64,000 nt of DNA from Aeromicrobium piscarium (GCF_007421815.1 NZ_VLNT01000005.1:24147-88146); one strand, 5' to 3'. Shown: positions 10,348-18,309, numbered from the stretch's first letter. Program-made: numbers and translations. Notes: generated from the letters alone by a model not told the origin.

Positions 10348-10353
10348 ACCCTA
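10348..10353 (-). promoter_or_regulatory. -10 element of leaderless clpP1 promoter
   Basis: On the minus strand the hexamer TAGGGT matches TANNNT and is followed after seven bases by the GTG of clpP1, so the transcript would begin at the start codon. No convincing -35 is seen. This is a sequence-based prediction. Confidence 0.5.
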
Positions 10354-10448
10354 GACGGCGCGGGGGCCGAAGACACGCAGCTGGCACCCCTGTTCGCTGT
10401 CGGCAGACGGGTCCGCGCGTGCCGGGAGTGGCGCCCGCTCGCGTCATG

Positions 10449-10530
10449 GGCGGTGAGTGATCCCGCACCCGAGCGGCGAAAGTGCGTGATGGCTCACCGC
10501 CCACGGGGAGGGTGCGGGACAGCTCACCGC
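10449..10530. repeat. Dispersed hairpin repeat family B
   Basis: Two imperfect inverted repeats lie between clpP1 and the next leftward gene. GGTGAGTGATCCCGCAC (from 10452) pairs with GTGCGTGATGGCTCACC (to 10498), and a further half, GTGCGGGACAGCTCACC, follows. The same arms occur at 49187-49290 and 53162-53212. A regulatory or terminator role is possible. Confidence 0.6.
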
Positions 10531-10991
10531 TCGACGACGCGGGCGAGGCCGTCGAGGGTCTCCCGCATGTCGGACGCGAGAGCACGATCGTGCGCCGGGG
10601 CGCCGCCGAGGCCGACACCGGCGACCACGATGCTCAGCCAGCTCGACCTGCCGCCGCTGAGGTCGCGGCGCAACCGCACCGCCGTGCCACCCTCGACCGC
10701 CTCCAGGTCGTAGGTCCACCAGGCCGATGGACCGAAGACGTAGAAGGACAGCCGCCGCCGCGGGACGACTCTCGCGTAACGGCTCACCGTCGGCCACACG
10801 AACCAGCCGCTGCGGTTCAGGTTGAGGCTCCAGGTGCCACGGCGCAGCCGCCGCGGCACGAACACCTGGGCCACCGTCTCCCGGCTCAGCTCTCGCATCC
10901 GCGCCGCGTCGACGAGGACCGACCAGACCTGCGCCGGAGTGGCCGCAATGGTGCGCTCGGCCTCCAGCGGCGCGACCGCCGGCCTCTTCAT
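10524..10991 (-). CDS. SRPBCC (START/Bet v1-like) protein
   Basis: A 155-residue polyketide-cyclase/START-like protein. It begins with the usual EAERTIAATPAQVWSVLVDA strand-helix and contains the central WSLNLNRSG and TYDLEAVEGGTAVRLRRD strands that form the ligand-binding barrel. The last helix, ASDMRETLDGLARVVER, is typical. Its ATG overlaps the stop of the preceding SRPBCC gene (ATGA), so the two paralogues are co-translated. The ligand is unknown. Confidence 0.82.
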   Translation of the reverse strand: MKRPAVAPLEAERTIAATPAQVWSVLVDAARMRELSRETVAQVFVPRRLRRGTWSLNLNRSGWFVWPTVSRYARVVPRRRLSFYVFGPSAWWTYDLEAVEGGTAVRLRRDLSGGRSSWLSIVVAGVGLGGAPAHDRALASDMRETLDGLARVVER

Positions 10992-11449
10992 CGAGCCTCC
11001 GCGGCGTCCTTGATCCGGCGCAGCGTCTGATGGATGCCGGACTGCAGGCCGTCCTCGAAACGTTCGGTACCGCCGAGCACCCGGCGGGTCAGCAGATTGG
11101 AGAGATCACTGACGCCCTTCGGGGTCGTGCGGCTCTCCGTCAAGCGGGTCCCCTCCGGCGTGGCCTCGAGCTCGAAGGTCCAGCGGGTCTTGTTCTCGCG
11201 CACGACGAACTGCAGTCGTTGTTCGGGGACGAACTCCGTGACGACGGACCGTGTCGGCCAGACGAGAGGGCCCTGGCGGTTGATGTTGACCGTCGAGGTG
11301 CCGCGCTGGATGACACCGCCCTTGATGAACATCTTGCGGCACTGCGGGCTCCACTCGCCCATCCGGCGCAGGTCGCTGACGACGGCCCAGACCTCGGCGG
11401 GACTCGCCGCGATGTCGATGCTGGCGCCGATGTAACTCTTGTTCACCAT
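10988..11449 (-). CDS. SRPBCC (START/Bet v1-like) protein
   Basis: A 153-residue helix-grip protein, paralogous to its downstream neighbour. It starts MVNKSYIGASIDIAASPAEV and shares the GTSTVNINRQGPLVWP and FELEATPEGTRLTESR strands. The frame is open to 12088, but that upstream stretch is antisense to the esterase. ATG 11449 follows a TAGTCT hexamer by seven bases, consistent with a leaderless transcript. The -10 overlaps the stop of the upstream esterase gene. Function is unknown; mycobacterial proteins of this type bind lipids or act in polyketide cyclisation. Confidence 0.85.
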   Translation of the reverse strand: MVNKSYIGASIDIAASPAEVWAVVSDLRRMGEWSPQCRKMFIKGGVIQRGTSTVNINRQGPLVWPTRSVVTEFVPEQRLQFVVRENKTRWTFELEATPEGTRLTESRTTPKGVSDLSNLLTRRVLGGTERFEDGLQSGIHQTLRRIKDAAEAR

Positions 11450-11456
11450 GCGCGGG

Positions 11457-11462
11457 AGACTA
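11457..11462 (-). promoter_or_regulatory. -10 element ahead of the SRPBCC pair
   Basis: TAGTCT on the minus strand fits TANNNT and lies seven bases before the ATG at 11449. It overlaps the TAG stop of the upstream hydrolase gene. Prediction only. Confidence 0.4.
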
Positions 11463-12698
11463 CCCGGTCGGCAGCGCTCGAGGCGAGCGGTATCGGGAAT
11501 TGAGCCATTCCACGAGCCAGGCACCGACCCGCGGATGGTGCAGCAGGGCGAAGTGATGGGCGCTGGGCAGGTACTCCAGCCGCGCTCCGTCGACCACGGC
11601 CCCGGAACGCGCGCTCCCATGCGCGGACGACAGCTGGACCAGCAGATCGCCGAGGGCGAGGCTGGCGATATGTCCCCTGCGGGCGCCCAGCGTCGCCGCG
11701 ACGAAGTGGTAGTCCGCGTGGGGCAGCGGGGCGGCCGCGATCCGATCGAGCCCCCATCGAGCGGTGAGATCCTGCCCCTGCCACTCGTCGGCCGAGATGT
11801 ACCCGTGCCGCAGATCGACGATGCCCTCCGAGCGAGCCTGCAGGATCTCGCCGAAGGCGCGGGACTCCGGCCAGAACCCGAGGGCCCGGGCTCCCAGATG
11901 GGCCGCCTTCTCCAACGCCGCCCCGGTGTGCGGCGTGCCGAGGCAGACGATGTCGCGCACCAGTCCCGTCCATTCGCGCTGTGCCGCGACGGCATGGTTC
12001 GTCGCGGCTCGCACCACCAGGCCGCCCATCGAGTGACCGACGAAGCTGATCCGCGTGATCCGCGTGGGCCAGGCCGCGACGACCGCATCGATGAGAGTGT
12101 CGAGATGCTTGCCGTTCTCAGAGATGTGCAGACCGGAGTTGTACCGGATGACGACCGGGGTGCCGTCCGTATCGCGGCGGATGCGTTCGATGTGGTTCTC
12201 CCCCGCCCGCGCCTGCCAGGACTCGTCGTCCTCGCAGAGACCGTGCACGAAGAACACCAGATGACCGGTGGCCTCCGGATAGGCCTGGCTCAGCGGCCAT
12301 GGGGTCGCCGGGACATCGCGGCCCTTCGAGCGCAGCTGCATCGTGATGGCGTGCGGATCGTCGACGGCCCGGAGTTCGTCGCCGATCAGGCCGTTGACGG
12401 CGGACTGCAGGCGGCGACCATAACGGGTCGACTCCACAGGCCGCCCGAGGCCGCGCCGTGACAGCGATCGAGCGCCACCGCCCACCGCGCGCAACGCACC
12501 GGAGATCGTGCCGTAGACCGCGTCGCTGACGGCATCGTGCGTCCGTTCGATGCGATGTCCGCCGAGGGCACGGGTCGGCGCGAATGCACGACGCGCCACC
12601 GCCCGGTGCGTGTCGCGCACGGTGCCGAGGATGAGCCGGTCACCGTAGGTGAGGGCCAGGGCGGCGATATCCGTCGTGCGGGCCGGGGTCGTGGACAT
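11460..12698 (-). CDS. Alpha/beta-hydrolase, PGAP1/lipase-like
   Basis: A 412-residue esterase or lipase of unknown substrate. HLVFFVHGLCEDDESW forms the oxyanion-hole strand, the nucleophile elbow is FVGHSMGGLVVRAA with Ser near residue 222, and HHFALLHHPRV near the C-terminus supplies the probable catalytic His. CLGTPHTGA is typical of PGAP1-like and triacylglycerol lipases. ATG 12698 (MSTTPARTT) is preferred because the open stretch beyond it is repeat DNA. No signal peptide is evident, so it is probably cytoplasmic or loosely membrane-bound. It is not the beta-lactamase-fold lipP found at the corresponding mycobacterial locus. Confidence 0.85.
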   Translation of the reverse strand: MSTTPARTTDIAALALTYGDRLILGTVRDTHRAVARRAFAPTRALGGHRIERTHDAVSDAVYGTISGALRAVGGGARSLSRRGLGRPVESTRYGRRLQSAVNGLIGDELRAVDDPHAITMQLRSKGRDVPATPWPLSQAYPEATGHLVFFVHGLCEDDESWQARAGENHIERIRRDTDGTPVVIRYNSGLHISENGKHLDTLIDAVVAAWPTRITRISFVGHSMGGLVVRAATNHAVAAQREWTGLVRDIVCLGTPHTGAALEKAAHLGARALGFWPESRAFGEILQARSEGIVDLRHGYISADEWQGQDLTARWGLDRIAAAPLPHADYHFVAATLGARRGHIASLALGDLLVQLSSAHGSARSGAVVDGARLEYLPSAHHFALLHHPRVGAWLVEWLNSRYRSPRALPTG

Positions 12699-12783
12699 GA
12701 CCCCAGTGTGCCGCGCGGGACGCGGAAGGTCGAAACGTCTCGCTACGCGGGCCGCCGGCCGCGTAGCGGCATCGGCTCCATTG

Positions 12784-12900
12784 TGGTCTCGATACTCCAT
12801 CGCGGCGACGCCCTTGTTGCGATGGCTCCATTGCTCGTCCCTCGCGGCTACTCGACCACCGAATGCCCCACCGACGCCACTCGTCCCTCGCGGCTACTTT
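12784..12900. repeat. Dispersed repeat family A, degenerate copy
   Basis: The gap between the esterase and tig carries GTGGTCTCGATAC at 12784, then two copies of the module CTCGTCCCTCGCGGCTACT (around 12834 and 12885), with ACTCGACCACCGA between them. These modules match the elements at 2761-2896 and 34355-34461. Upstream, at 12740-12770, is a separate GCTACGCGG/CCGCGTAGC hairpin. No gene is supported here. Confidence 0.6.
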
Positions 12901-12925
12901 GACCTCCGCGCGGCCCGATACGCGA

Positions 12926-12960
12926 ACGGGCGGCGCGTCGATCATCGACGCGCCGCCCGT
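12926..12960 (-). terminator. Strong hairpin terminator after tig
   Basis: A near-perfect inverted repeat with arms of about 16 bp (CGGGCGGCGCGTCGAT and its complement) and almost no loop lies 20 bases beyond the tig stop. Such GC-rich hairpins without T-runs are the usual actinobacterial terminators. Confidence 0.75.
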
Positions 12961-12979
12961 GAGCGTGGGAGAGCGAAGG

Positions 12980-14350
12980 TCAGTTCGCCGGCTCCTCGGC
13001 TTCCGACTCGTCCTCATCGGCCACCGAGCCGTCGGCCCGCAGCCGGGCGAGGTCCAGCTCGTTGCCGGACTTGTCCTTGACCGTCGCGCCCTCGACGAGC
13101 GACGCGAGCGCCTTGCCGCGCATGACCTCGCCGACCATCTCGGGCACGTGGTTGTGCTCCATGATGTGCTGGACGAACTGGTTCGGGTCCTGGCCGGACT
13201 CCTGCGCGCGCCGCATGATGTGCTGGCTCAGCTCCTGGTCGTCGATACCGAACTCGTTGTCCTCGACGACCTGGTCGAGGACGAACTGAGCGGCGATCGA
13301 GTCGCGGACACCGCGCTCGAGCTCGGCCTCGAACTCCTCCTCGGTCTGGCTCTGGTCCTCCAGGTAGCCCTCGAAGGTCAGGCCCGCGAACTGCAGCTGC
13401 TGCTGGATCTGGTCGCGCCGTGCGGTGACCTCGGTCTCGACGAGGCTCTCGGGCAGGGGCACCTCGATCTGATCGAGGATCTTCTCCAGCACGAGGTCGC
13501 GGGCCTCAGCGGCCTGCTCCATGCGCTTACCGCGGGTGAGGCGCTCGACGAGGTCGGCGCGCAGCTCCTCGACGGTGTCGAACTCCGAGGCCATCTGGAC
13601 GAACTCCTCGTCGACCTCGGGGAGCTGCTGCTCCTTGACCTCGGTCAAGGTGACCGTGACGTCGACCTCGTCGCCCGCGAGCTCGCCGCCGACCAGCTGG
13701 GTCGAGAAGGTCGCGCTGGCGCCCTTCTCCAGACCGATGAGCGCCTCGTCGAGACCCTCGATCATCGTGGCCTTGCCCACCTGGTAGGGCAGTCCGCTGG
13801 CCTGCGCCTCCTCGATGAGGGTGCCGTCCTTCTGCGCGGCGGAGAGGTCGATGGTGACCGAGTCGCCGTCCGCGGCGGGGCGGTCGACCTCGGTGTACGT
13901 GGCGAAGCGCTCGCGCAGCGCCTCGAGCTGCTCGTCGACATCGGCATCGGTGACCTCGGCGTCCTCGACCTCGAGCTCGATCCCCTTGAGATCGGGCAGC
14001 TCGACCGACGGGCGGATGTCGACCTCGGCGGTGACCTCGATATCGGAGCCGTCGTCGAACTTGGCGAGGTCGATCTCGGGCTGGCCGAGGGGCTGAAGCG
14101 TCTGCTCCTGCAGCGCCTCGTTGTACCAGCCGGGCAGCGCGGAGTTCAGCGCCTCATCGAGGACGGCGGCACGGCCGACACGCTGGTCGATGACGGGGGC
14201 GGGCACCTTGCCCTTGCGGAAGCCGGGCACCGTGATCTGCGAGCCGATGGACTTGTACGCCTTGTCGAGGTGGGACTTGAACTCCTCGAACGGCACCTCG
14301 ATGGTGAGCTTGACCCGCGTCGGGCTCAGCGTTTCGGTGCTGCTCTTCAC
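12980..14350 (-). CDS. tig: Trigger factor
   Basis: Ribosome-bound chaperone and peptidyl-prolyl isomerase. The N-terminal ribosome-binding domain contains the GFRKG signature (VPGFRKGKVPAPV near residue 45). The FKBP-type domain spans roughly residues 160-240 and the C-terminal chaperone arms end in an acidic tail. The frame is open to 14440, but GTG 14350 has AGGAG eight bases ahead and yields the conserved start VKSSTETLSPTRVKLTIEVP, so it is chosen (456 residues). As in mycobacteria it lies upstream of clpP1-clpP2, but here three genes intervene. Confidence 0.96.
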   Translation of the reverse strand: MKSSTETLSPTRVKLTIEVPFEEFKSHLDKAYKSIGSQITVPGFRKGKVPAPVIDQRVGRAAVLDEALNSALPGWYNEALQEQTLQPLGQPEIDLAKFDDGSDIEVTAEVDIRPSVELPDLKGIELEVEDAEVTDADVDEQLEALRERFATYTEVDRPAADGDSVTIDLSAAQKDGTLIEEAQASGLPYQVGKATMIEGLDEALIGLEKGASATFSTQLVGGELAGDEVDVTVTLTEVKEQQLPEVDEEFVQMASEFDTVEELRADLVERLTRGKRMEQAAEARDLVLEKILDQIEVPLPESLVETEVTARRDQIQQQLQFAGLTFEGYLEDQSQTEEEFEAELERGVRDSIAAQFVLDQVVEDNEFGIDDQELSQHIMRRAQESGQDPNQFVQHIMEHNHVPEMVGEVMRGKALASLVEGATVKDKSGNELDLARLRADGSVADEDESEAEEPAN

Positions 14351-14487
14351 GTTGTTGACTCCTGAGTTGATCGAAAGCATGGGGCAGCGCGGCGCGGGGC
14401 TCGCGCGGGCCGCCCTCCAGTCTAGGGGGAAAGGCGTCACCGGCAGAATCCGGCCTCCCCAGGCGGATCGGCCGGTAACGTGCTGCC

Positions 14488-14928
14488 ATGACGAGATTCA
14501 CCGTGCGGACCGTCAGCCGGCGGCCGGCGGCGGCCTTGTTCGACGCCGCGCTCGATCTCGGCCTCCACACCGCTTCGCAGGCGCGATCGGGTGAACGCGT
14601 CGTGCGCGGGCCCGCGTCCGGGCAGCTCGGACTGGGCGATGAGGTCACCTGGCGGGCCCGCCATCTCGGCCTCTGGTGGACGATGACGGCCACGGTGACC
14701 GAGTTCGAGCGGCCCACGCGCTTCGTCGACGAACAGGTGCGGGGGCCGTTCTCGTCCTTCCGCCACGAGCATCGTTTCGAGGAGCACGAGAGCGGCACGT
14801 CGATGACCGACACCATCGAGTTCACCGCCCCGCTCGGAGTACCGGGCCGGGCGGTGGCGGCACTCGTCCTCCGACCGTATCTGCGCCGGTTGATCGCCAG
14901 ACGGGGCGAGTTCCTGGCACACGGGTGA
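14488..14928 (+). CDS. SRPBCC (cyclase/dehydrase-like) protein
   Basis: A 146-residue helix-grip protein of the CDP/NDP-epimerase-associated SRPBCC type. MTRFTVRTVSRRPAAALFDA leads into a barrel containing LWWTMTATVTEFERPTRFVD and FRHEHRFEEHESGTSMTDT, ending in the long LVLRPYLRRLIARRGEFLA helix. It is divergent from tig and convergent with the C69 gene. No substrate can be named. Confidence 0.85.
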   Translation: MTRFTVRTVSRRPAAALFDAALDLGLHTASQARSGERVVRGPASGQLGLGDEVTWRARHLGLWWTMTATVTEFERPTRFVDEQVRGPFSSFRHEHRFEEHESGTSMTDTIEFTAPLGVPGRAVAALVLRPYLRRLIARRGEFLAHG

Positions 14929-14957
14929 GAGGGGGCCCGGCAGCGCCGGGCCCCCTC
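14929..14957. terminator. Bidirectional terminator between convergent genes
   Basis: A perfect 13-bp stem (GAGGGGGCCCGGC and its complement) with a 3-base loop starts at the base after the SRPBCC stop and ends 7 bases before the C69 stop. It is placed to end both convergent transcripts. Confidence 0.8.
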
Positions 14958-14964
14958 CCCTCGT

Positions 14965-16839
14965 TCACGCGCGCTTGCGGCGTCCCTGGGCGAGCGCGCC
15001 GAGCGCCAGGCCCACGATCAGACCTCCGAAACCGACGACGAGGGCGGTGGCATTGCCGCCATCGTCGGTGAGCTCAGGACGGCCCGAGACGGCAGCGGCG
15101 GAGAAGTCCGGCACGTCGCCCGGGTCGCCGTACTCGCCCTGACGGTCGAGCGTGGAGCCGTCGGCCCAGCCGCCGCCGAGATCGCAGTTCATCCGGTCTC
15201 GCGAGCTCGCGGTGTCGCCGTGCGCTCCCAGCACCATCGACTGCGAGCGGGCCGAGCCGGTCGTTCCGTCCGGGACCTCGATGTCCGGCTCCCGCAGGCC
15301 GCCGTCCTCGCGGGAGCGCGAGAGCACGTCGTCGAGCAGGTGATTGCCGAGCGCGAGCCCGTCGAGGGCGTTGTCGGTGGTGTAGTCGGTGAGCACGGCG
15401 GCCGGGTCGTCACCGTCCTCGACGAGGCTCACCGCCTCCTCCTGGACGTCCGCCCACTCTTCGAGGGCCTGCGTCTCGAAGCCCTCGAAGGCCGCGGTGA
15501 CCTCGCCGAGATACTCCTCGGGTCGCGCGCAGGTCGCGTACATGAGCCGTTTGTAGGTCTGCGTCGCATACTCGGTGGCCTCCTGCTCGGCGAAGGCCGG
15601 ATCGAGATAGGTGCCGCTCGCCTCGGCCGTGAGGTAGCGATGCTGCGTCAGCTCCTCGGGCAGCGACTCGGTGCCGATCGCGATGGGCGTGTACGGCGCG
15701 GTGACGGCTGCCGTCGGGGCGAGCCAGAGAGTCGCGAGTCGCGGGTCGGCGAGGTCGGAACGCAGTTCGGCGACCTGACCGTAGCCGGAGCGGTCGTCGG
15801 ACCAACGCGGGTCGCGGACGAGACGCATCATGTCCTGCAACGAGACCGGCGCCAGCTCCTCGAGCTCGGCTCCGAGGGAGACCGGGTTGCGGTACGGCGC
15901 CGGGTCGTCGGGATCGGCGACCTCACCGACCTCGAAGAGATCGGTCGGGAAGGGCTGCTGGTAGACCTCCTGAAGGTCGAAGACCTCGTCGGCCTCCGCG
16001 TCGTACCACCCCTGCTCCTCGGCGAAAGCAACGAGATTGCTCGACCCGAGGTAGTCGGGATCATCGCCGTCGACGGCCTCGGTCGGGAACTCCTGGATGT
16101 AACCGGGGTACGACACCCGGACCTCGTCGGCGCCGAGGCGCTCAGCCGCCCAGAGCCCCTCGCCGCCGGAGTACTCGATGAAGATCCAGCCCTCGTCCTC
16201 GTCGGCGAACATGTGCGAGTTGCCGCCGTAGGTGCTGTAGCCGTGCTCGTCGATCAGGTCGCCGAGGATCTCCACGGCCTCGCGGGCGGTGCTGGCGCGC
16301 TCCATCGCGAAGCGGGAGAGGTCCGAGTACTGGGGTCCGGTCTGGTCCTCGGGGGTCATGTCCCACAGTTCTTCGCGGGAGTTGGACCAGACATCGCGGG
16401 CGGCGACGTTCTTCTCGTTGAGCCCGCCGTTCATGAGCGGTGCCGGCAGCCCGGTGAACTCGGAGTAGTTCGAGGTGATGTAGCTGAAAGTGTGCTCGAC
16501 CTGCGGGATCTCGGTCAGCTCACCGGGCATGTCGGCGTCCTCGGTGACCCCGACCGTGATGGTGGAGCCCTCGGGATGGTCCTGTGCCGGGACGACCTCC
16601 ACCCAGTGGCTCGAGGGCTCGTGACCGAAGCCGCCGATGAGCGGGTGGCCGTCCTCGGTGAGGTCCTTGCCGACGTAGAAGGCGATCGACTTGTCGGGTC
16701 CGAGCTCGGGACGCTCACCCGGGACGTCCGCGGAGGCGGGCATCGCAGTGAGCGCGACAGTGGTCACGAGTCCGATCGCGAGGGCGCCTGCCAGGCGCCG
16801 GCGACGGGCGTGATGGGAGGGGGCTGGTGAGGGGGACAC
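14965..16839 (-). CDS. Secreted, membrane-anchored family C69 (PepD-like) peptidase relative with Ser at the nucleophile position
   Basis: A 624-residue Ntn-hydrolase-fold protein related to dipeptidase family C69. A signal peptide (RRRR, then LAGALAIGLVTTVALTAMP) is probably cut after ASA at residue 37. The family strand normally reading C-x-x-FYVGK is here SIAFYVGKDLTEDG, so Ser51 replaces the catalytic Cys. Later family blocks are kept: NGGLNEKNVAARDVW, GGNSHMFADEDEGWIFIEY and SLQDMMRLVRDPRW. A C-terminal segment (ALVVGFGGLIVGLALGALA) followed by GRRKRA would anchor it in the membrane. GTG 16839 has AGGAG nearby and is preferred to ATG 16914. It may be an altered or inactive peptidase. Confidence 0.85.
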   Translation of the reverse strand: MSPSPAPSHHARRRRLAGALAIGLVTTVALTAMPASADVPGERPELGPDKSIAFYVGKDLTEDGHPLIGGFGHEPSSHWVEVVPAQDHPEGSTITVGVTEDADMPGELTEIPQVEHTFSYITSNYSEFTGLPAPLMNGGLNEKNVAARDVWSNSREELWDMTPEDQTGPQYSDLSRFAMERASTAREAVEILGDLIDEHGYSTYGGNSHMFADEDEGWIFIEYSGGEGLWAAERLGADEVRVSYPGYIQEFPTEAVDGDDPDYLGSSNLVAFAEEQGWYDAEADEVFDLQEVYQQPFPTDLFEVGEVADPDDPAPYRNPVSLGAELEELAPVSLQDMMRLVRDPRWSDDRSGYGQVAELRSDLADPRLATLWLAPTAAVTAPYTPIAIGTESLPEELTQHRYLTAEASGTYLDPAFAEQEATEYATQTYKRLMYATCARPEEYLGEVTAAFEGFETQALEEWADVQEEAVSLVEDGDDPAAVLTDYTTDNALDGLALGNHLLDDVLSRSREDGGLREPDIEVPDGTTGSARSQSMVLGAHGDTASSRDRMNCDLGGGWADGSTLDRQGEYGDPGDVPDFSAAAVSGRPELTDDGGNATALVVGFGGLIVGLALGALAQGRRKRA

Positions 16840-17150
16840 ATCTCTCCTGAGTCGACGGGGTGGACGGCCCGGCTCACAGCCCGCCGGGCTCAATCCGATC
16901 GTAGAAAGGCTCATCCGGCGGACATGTGGTCACGGGGACCGTCTCGACGGGACCCCGTCGGCTATTCGCGCGGGCGCGGATAGCAGAACGACCCCGTGCG
17001 ACCCCACGCGACACCGGGCACGATGGACCAATGAGTCCGGATCGAGGAACGCGACGTCACGACATGTGGCCATTCGGGTGGATCGGCTCGCCCTGGTTCA
17101 CGGTGCCGGTCCTGACGCTCACCTTCGGCTGGTTCGGCTCGAACTGATCG
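16840..17150. other. Gene-poor gap
   Basis: About 310 bases separate the C69 start from the Gly/Ser-repeat gene. The only candidate is a 38-codon rightward frame at 17031-17147. No strong promoter, RNA gene or repeat was recognised elsewhere in the gap. Confidence 0.4.
17031..17147 (+). CDS. Possible Trp-rich microprotein
   Basis: A 38-codon frame starts at ATG 17031, with a second ATG at 17064. The last 27 residues are strikingly hydrophobic and Trp/Phe-rich (MWPFGWIGSPWFTVPVLTLT, then FGWFGSN), which would suit a membrane-inserting peptide. Only a weak GAGG lies upstream of the second ATG. It converges on the Gly/Ser-repeat gene. It is not a recognised family and could be chance. Confidence 0.3.
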   Translation: MSPDRGTRRHDMWPFGWIGSPWFTVPVLTLTFGWFGSN

Positions 17151-17495
17151 TCAGGCGGGGACGCGGCGCCCGAGAAACCGGGCGGACGTGACGGTCACTA
17201 CGGCGATGCCGAGGGCCGCGGCGCCGAGATAAGCGGCCTCGGTGCGCGACAACCGGCGATCGCGGTGGGAGAGGATCCGGCCCTCCGATCGCACGGACAG
17301 GATCGACCCGGACGACCCGATCGACGCGATGGAACCGGCCGAACCGATCGAGAGGATCGATCCGGTCGACCCAACGGAGAGCAGCGATCCCGAGGAGGCG
17401 ATAGAGGCGGCGGAGAGGAAGGAGCCGGTCGAACGCCACGAGCCGAAGGAGGCGGCGGAATGTCGTGAGAACAGCGACAAGCCGGGTGCCTTCAC
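17151..17495 (-). CDS. Small Gly/Ser-repeat protein with one C-terminal membrane segment
   Basis: A 114-residue protein of unknown function. Residues about 25-75 are a repeat array of S-[IL]-x-S-x-G-S units, for example GSLLSVGSTGSILSIGS and GSAGSIASIGSSGSILSV, with a period of about six residues suggestive of a tight beta-solenoid. After a basic stretch (HRDRRLSRTEA) comes a single membrane helix (AAYLGAAALGIAVVTVTSA) and RFLGRR. GTG 17495 has AAGGAG five bases ahead, which supports this strand over the Asp/Pro/Glu-rich frame on the other strand. The array would probably face outward or pack against another membrane protein; that is inference. Confidence 0.7.
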   Translation of the reverse strand: MKAPGLSLFSRHSAASFGSWRSTGSFLSAASIASSGSLLSVGSTGSILSIGSAGSIASIGSSGSILSVRSEGRILSHRDRRLSRTEAAYLGAAALGIAVVTVTSARFLGRRVPA

Positions 17496-17522
17496 GGGAA
17501 CTCCTTACGTGTCACCACAGAG

Positions 17523-17596
17523 TCGGGATGACAGGATTTGAACCTGCGACCCTCCGCTCCCAAAGCGGATGCGCTACCAAGCTGCGCTACATCCCG
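17523..17596 (-). tRNA. tRNA-Pro (anticodon UGG)
   Basis: The minus strand folds into a complete cloverleaf of 74 bases: acceptor CGGGATG paired with CATCCCG, T-arm containing GGTTCAAATCC, and an anticodon stem CCGCT/AGCGG around the loop TTGGGAG with anticodon TGG. The 3' CCA is not encoded. It lies between the repeat-protein gene and the kinase gene. Confidence 0.95.
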
Positions 17597-17703
17597 GACG
17601 ACGCCCACGGCATCGACGCCGAAATCCTACCGCCACGAGGGGTAGCGCTCTCGGCCCGCCCGTGAGCACCTGCCGATGTCGGCCGCCGTGGCACGATCGA
17701 GAG

Positions 17704-18243
17704 GTGAGCAATGCCGTCGATCATGTCGCCGAGACCCTGATGCTGCGCGAGCCCGTGTGCGGCCGCACTCGGGTGGTGGCGGTCGACGGGCGCAGCGGAG
17801 CGGGCAAGACCGAGTTCGCCCACCAGCTGGCCAATCGGCTCGACGCGCCGATCCTGTCCCTCGAGGACCTCTATCCCGGCTGGAACGGCCTGGAGGCGGC
17901 GGTCCACTCGCTGCGCGGCATCCTCGCTGCCCTCGCGGTCGATGACCTCGGCACCGCTCGCCGCTGGGACTGGGCCGACGACCGGCCGGGCGAGCTGCTC
18001 ACCGTGACCCCGGGCCCCCTGCTGATCATCGACGGGGTCGGATCGGGTGCAGCGAGGATCCGGCCCTTCCTCAGCCTGCTGATCTGGCTCCAGGCGGACG
18101 ATGCCACCCGCAAGAGCCGCGCGCTCGAGCGCGACGGTGCGACCTATGCGCCCTGGTGGGAGACGTGGGCGGCCCAGGAGCACGAGCACCTCGTCCGCGA
18201 ACAGACCGCGGCGGCCGCCGACATCGTCATCCGCACGGACTGA
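17704..18243 (+). CDS. P-loop kinase, uridine kinase-like
   Basis: A 179-residue P-loop protein. Walker A is VDGRSGAGKTEFAHQLAN near residues 25-41 and the second Asp-bearing strand is LLIIDGVGSGAARIRPFL. The LEDLYPGWNGLEA block resembles the substrate region of small nucleoside/uridine kinase-like proteins of actinobacteria. The phosphate acceptor is not known. The frame begins earlier, inside the tRNA gene. GTG 17704 is preferred, with GTG 17662 as an alternative; neither has a strong ribosome site. Confidence 0.75.
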   Translation: MSNAVDHVAETLMLREPVCGRTRVVAVDGRSGAGKTEFAHQLANRLDAPILSLEDLYPGWNGLEAAVHSLRGILAALAVDDLGTARRWDWADDRPGELLTVTPGPLLIIDGVGSGAARIRPFLSLLIWLQADDATRKSRALERDGATYAPWWETWAAQEHEHLVREQTAAAADIVIRTD

Positions 18244-18309
18244 CGTCACGGGAACGCCGACCGCCGCGTGGGGCCCCAACGGCTGAGAGGGACACGGACG
18301 GCCGGACCT

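Noticed and set aside
10340..10450. ClgR operator upstream of clpP1
   Set aside because: A partial resemblance (TTCGCTGTCGGCAGA) was seen, but it does not match the ClgR half-site pattern well enough to report.
12863..14365. A 500-codon plus-strand frame
   Set aside because: It is antisense to trigger factor, which has conserved motifs and a good ribosome site.
17242..17541. Asp/Pro/Glu-rich repeat frame on the plus strand
   Set aside because: It is opposite the Gly/Ser-repeat gene, lacks a good ribosome site and runs into the tRNA-Pro region; the minus strand has AAGGAG at the right distance.
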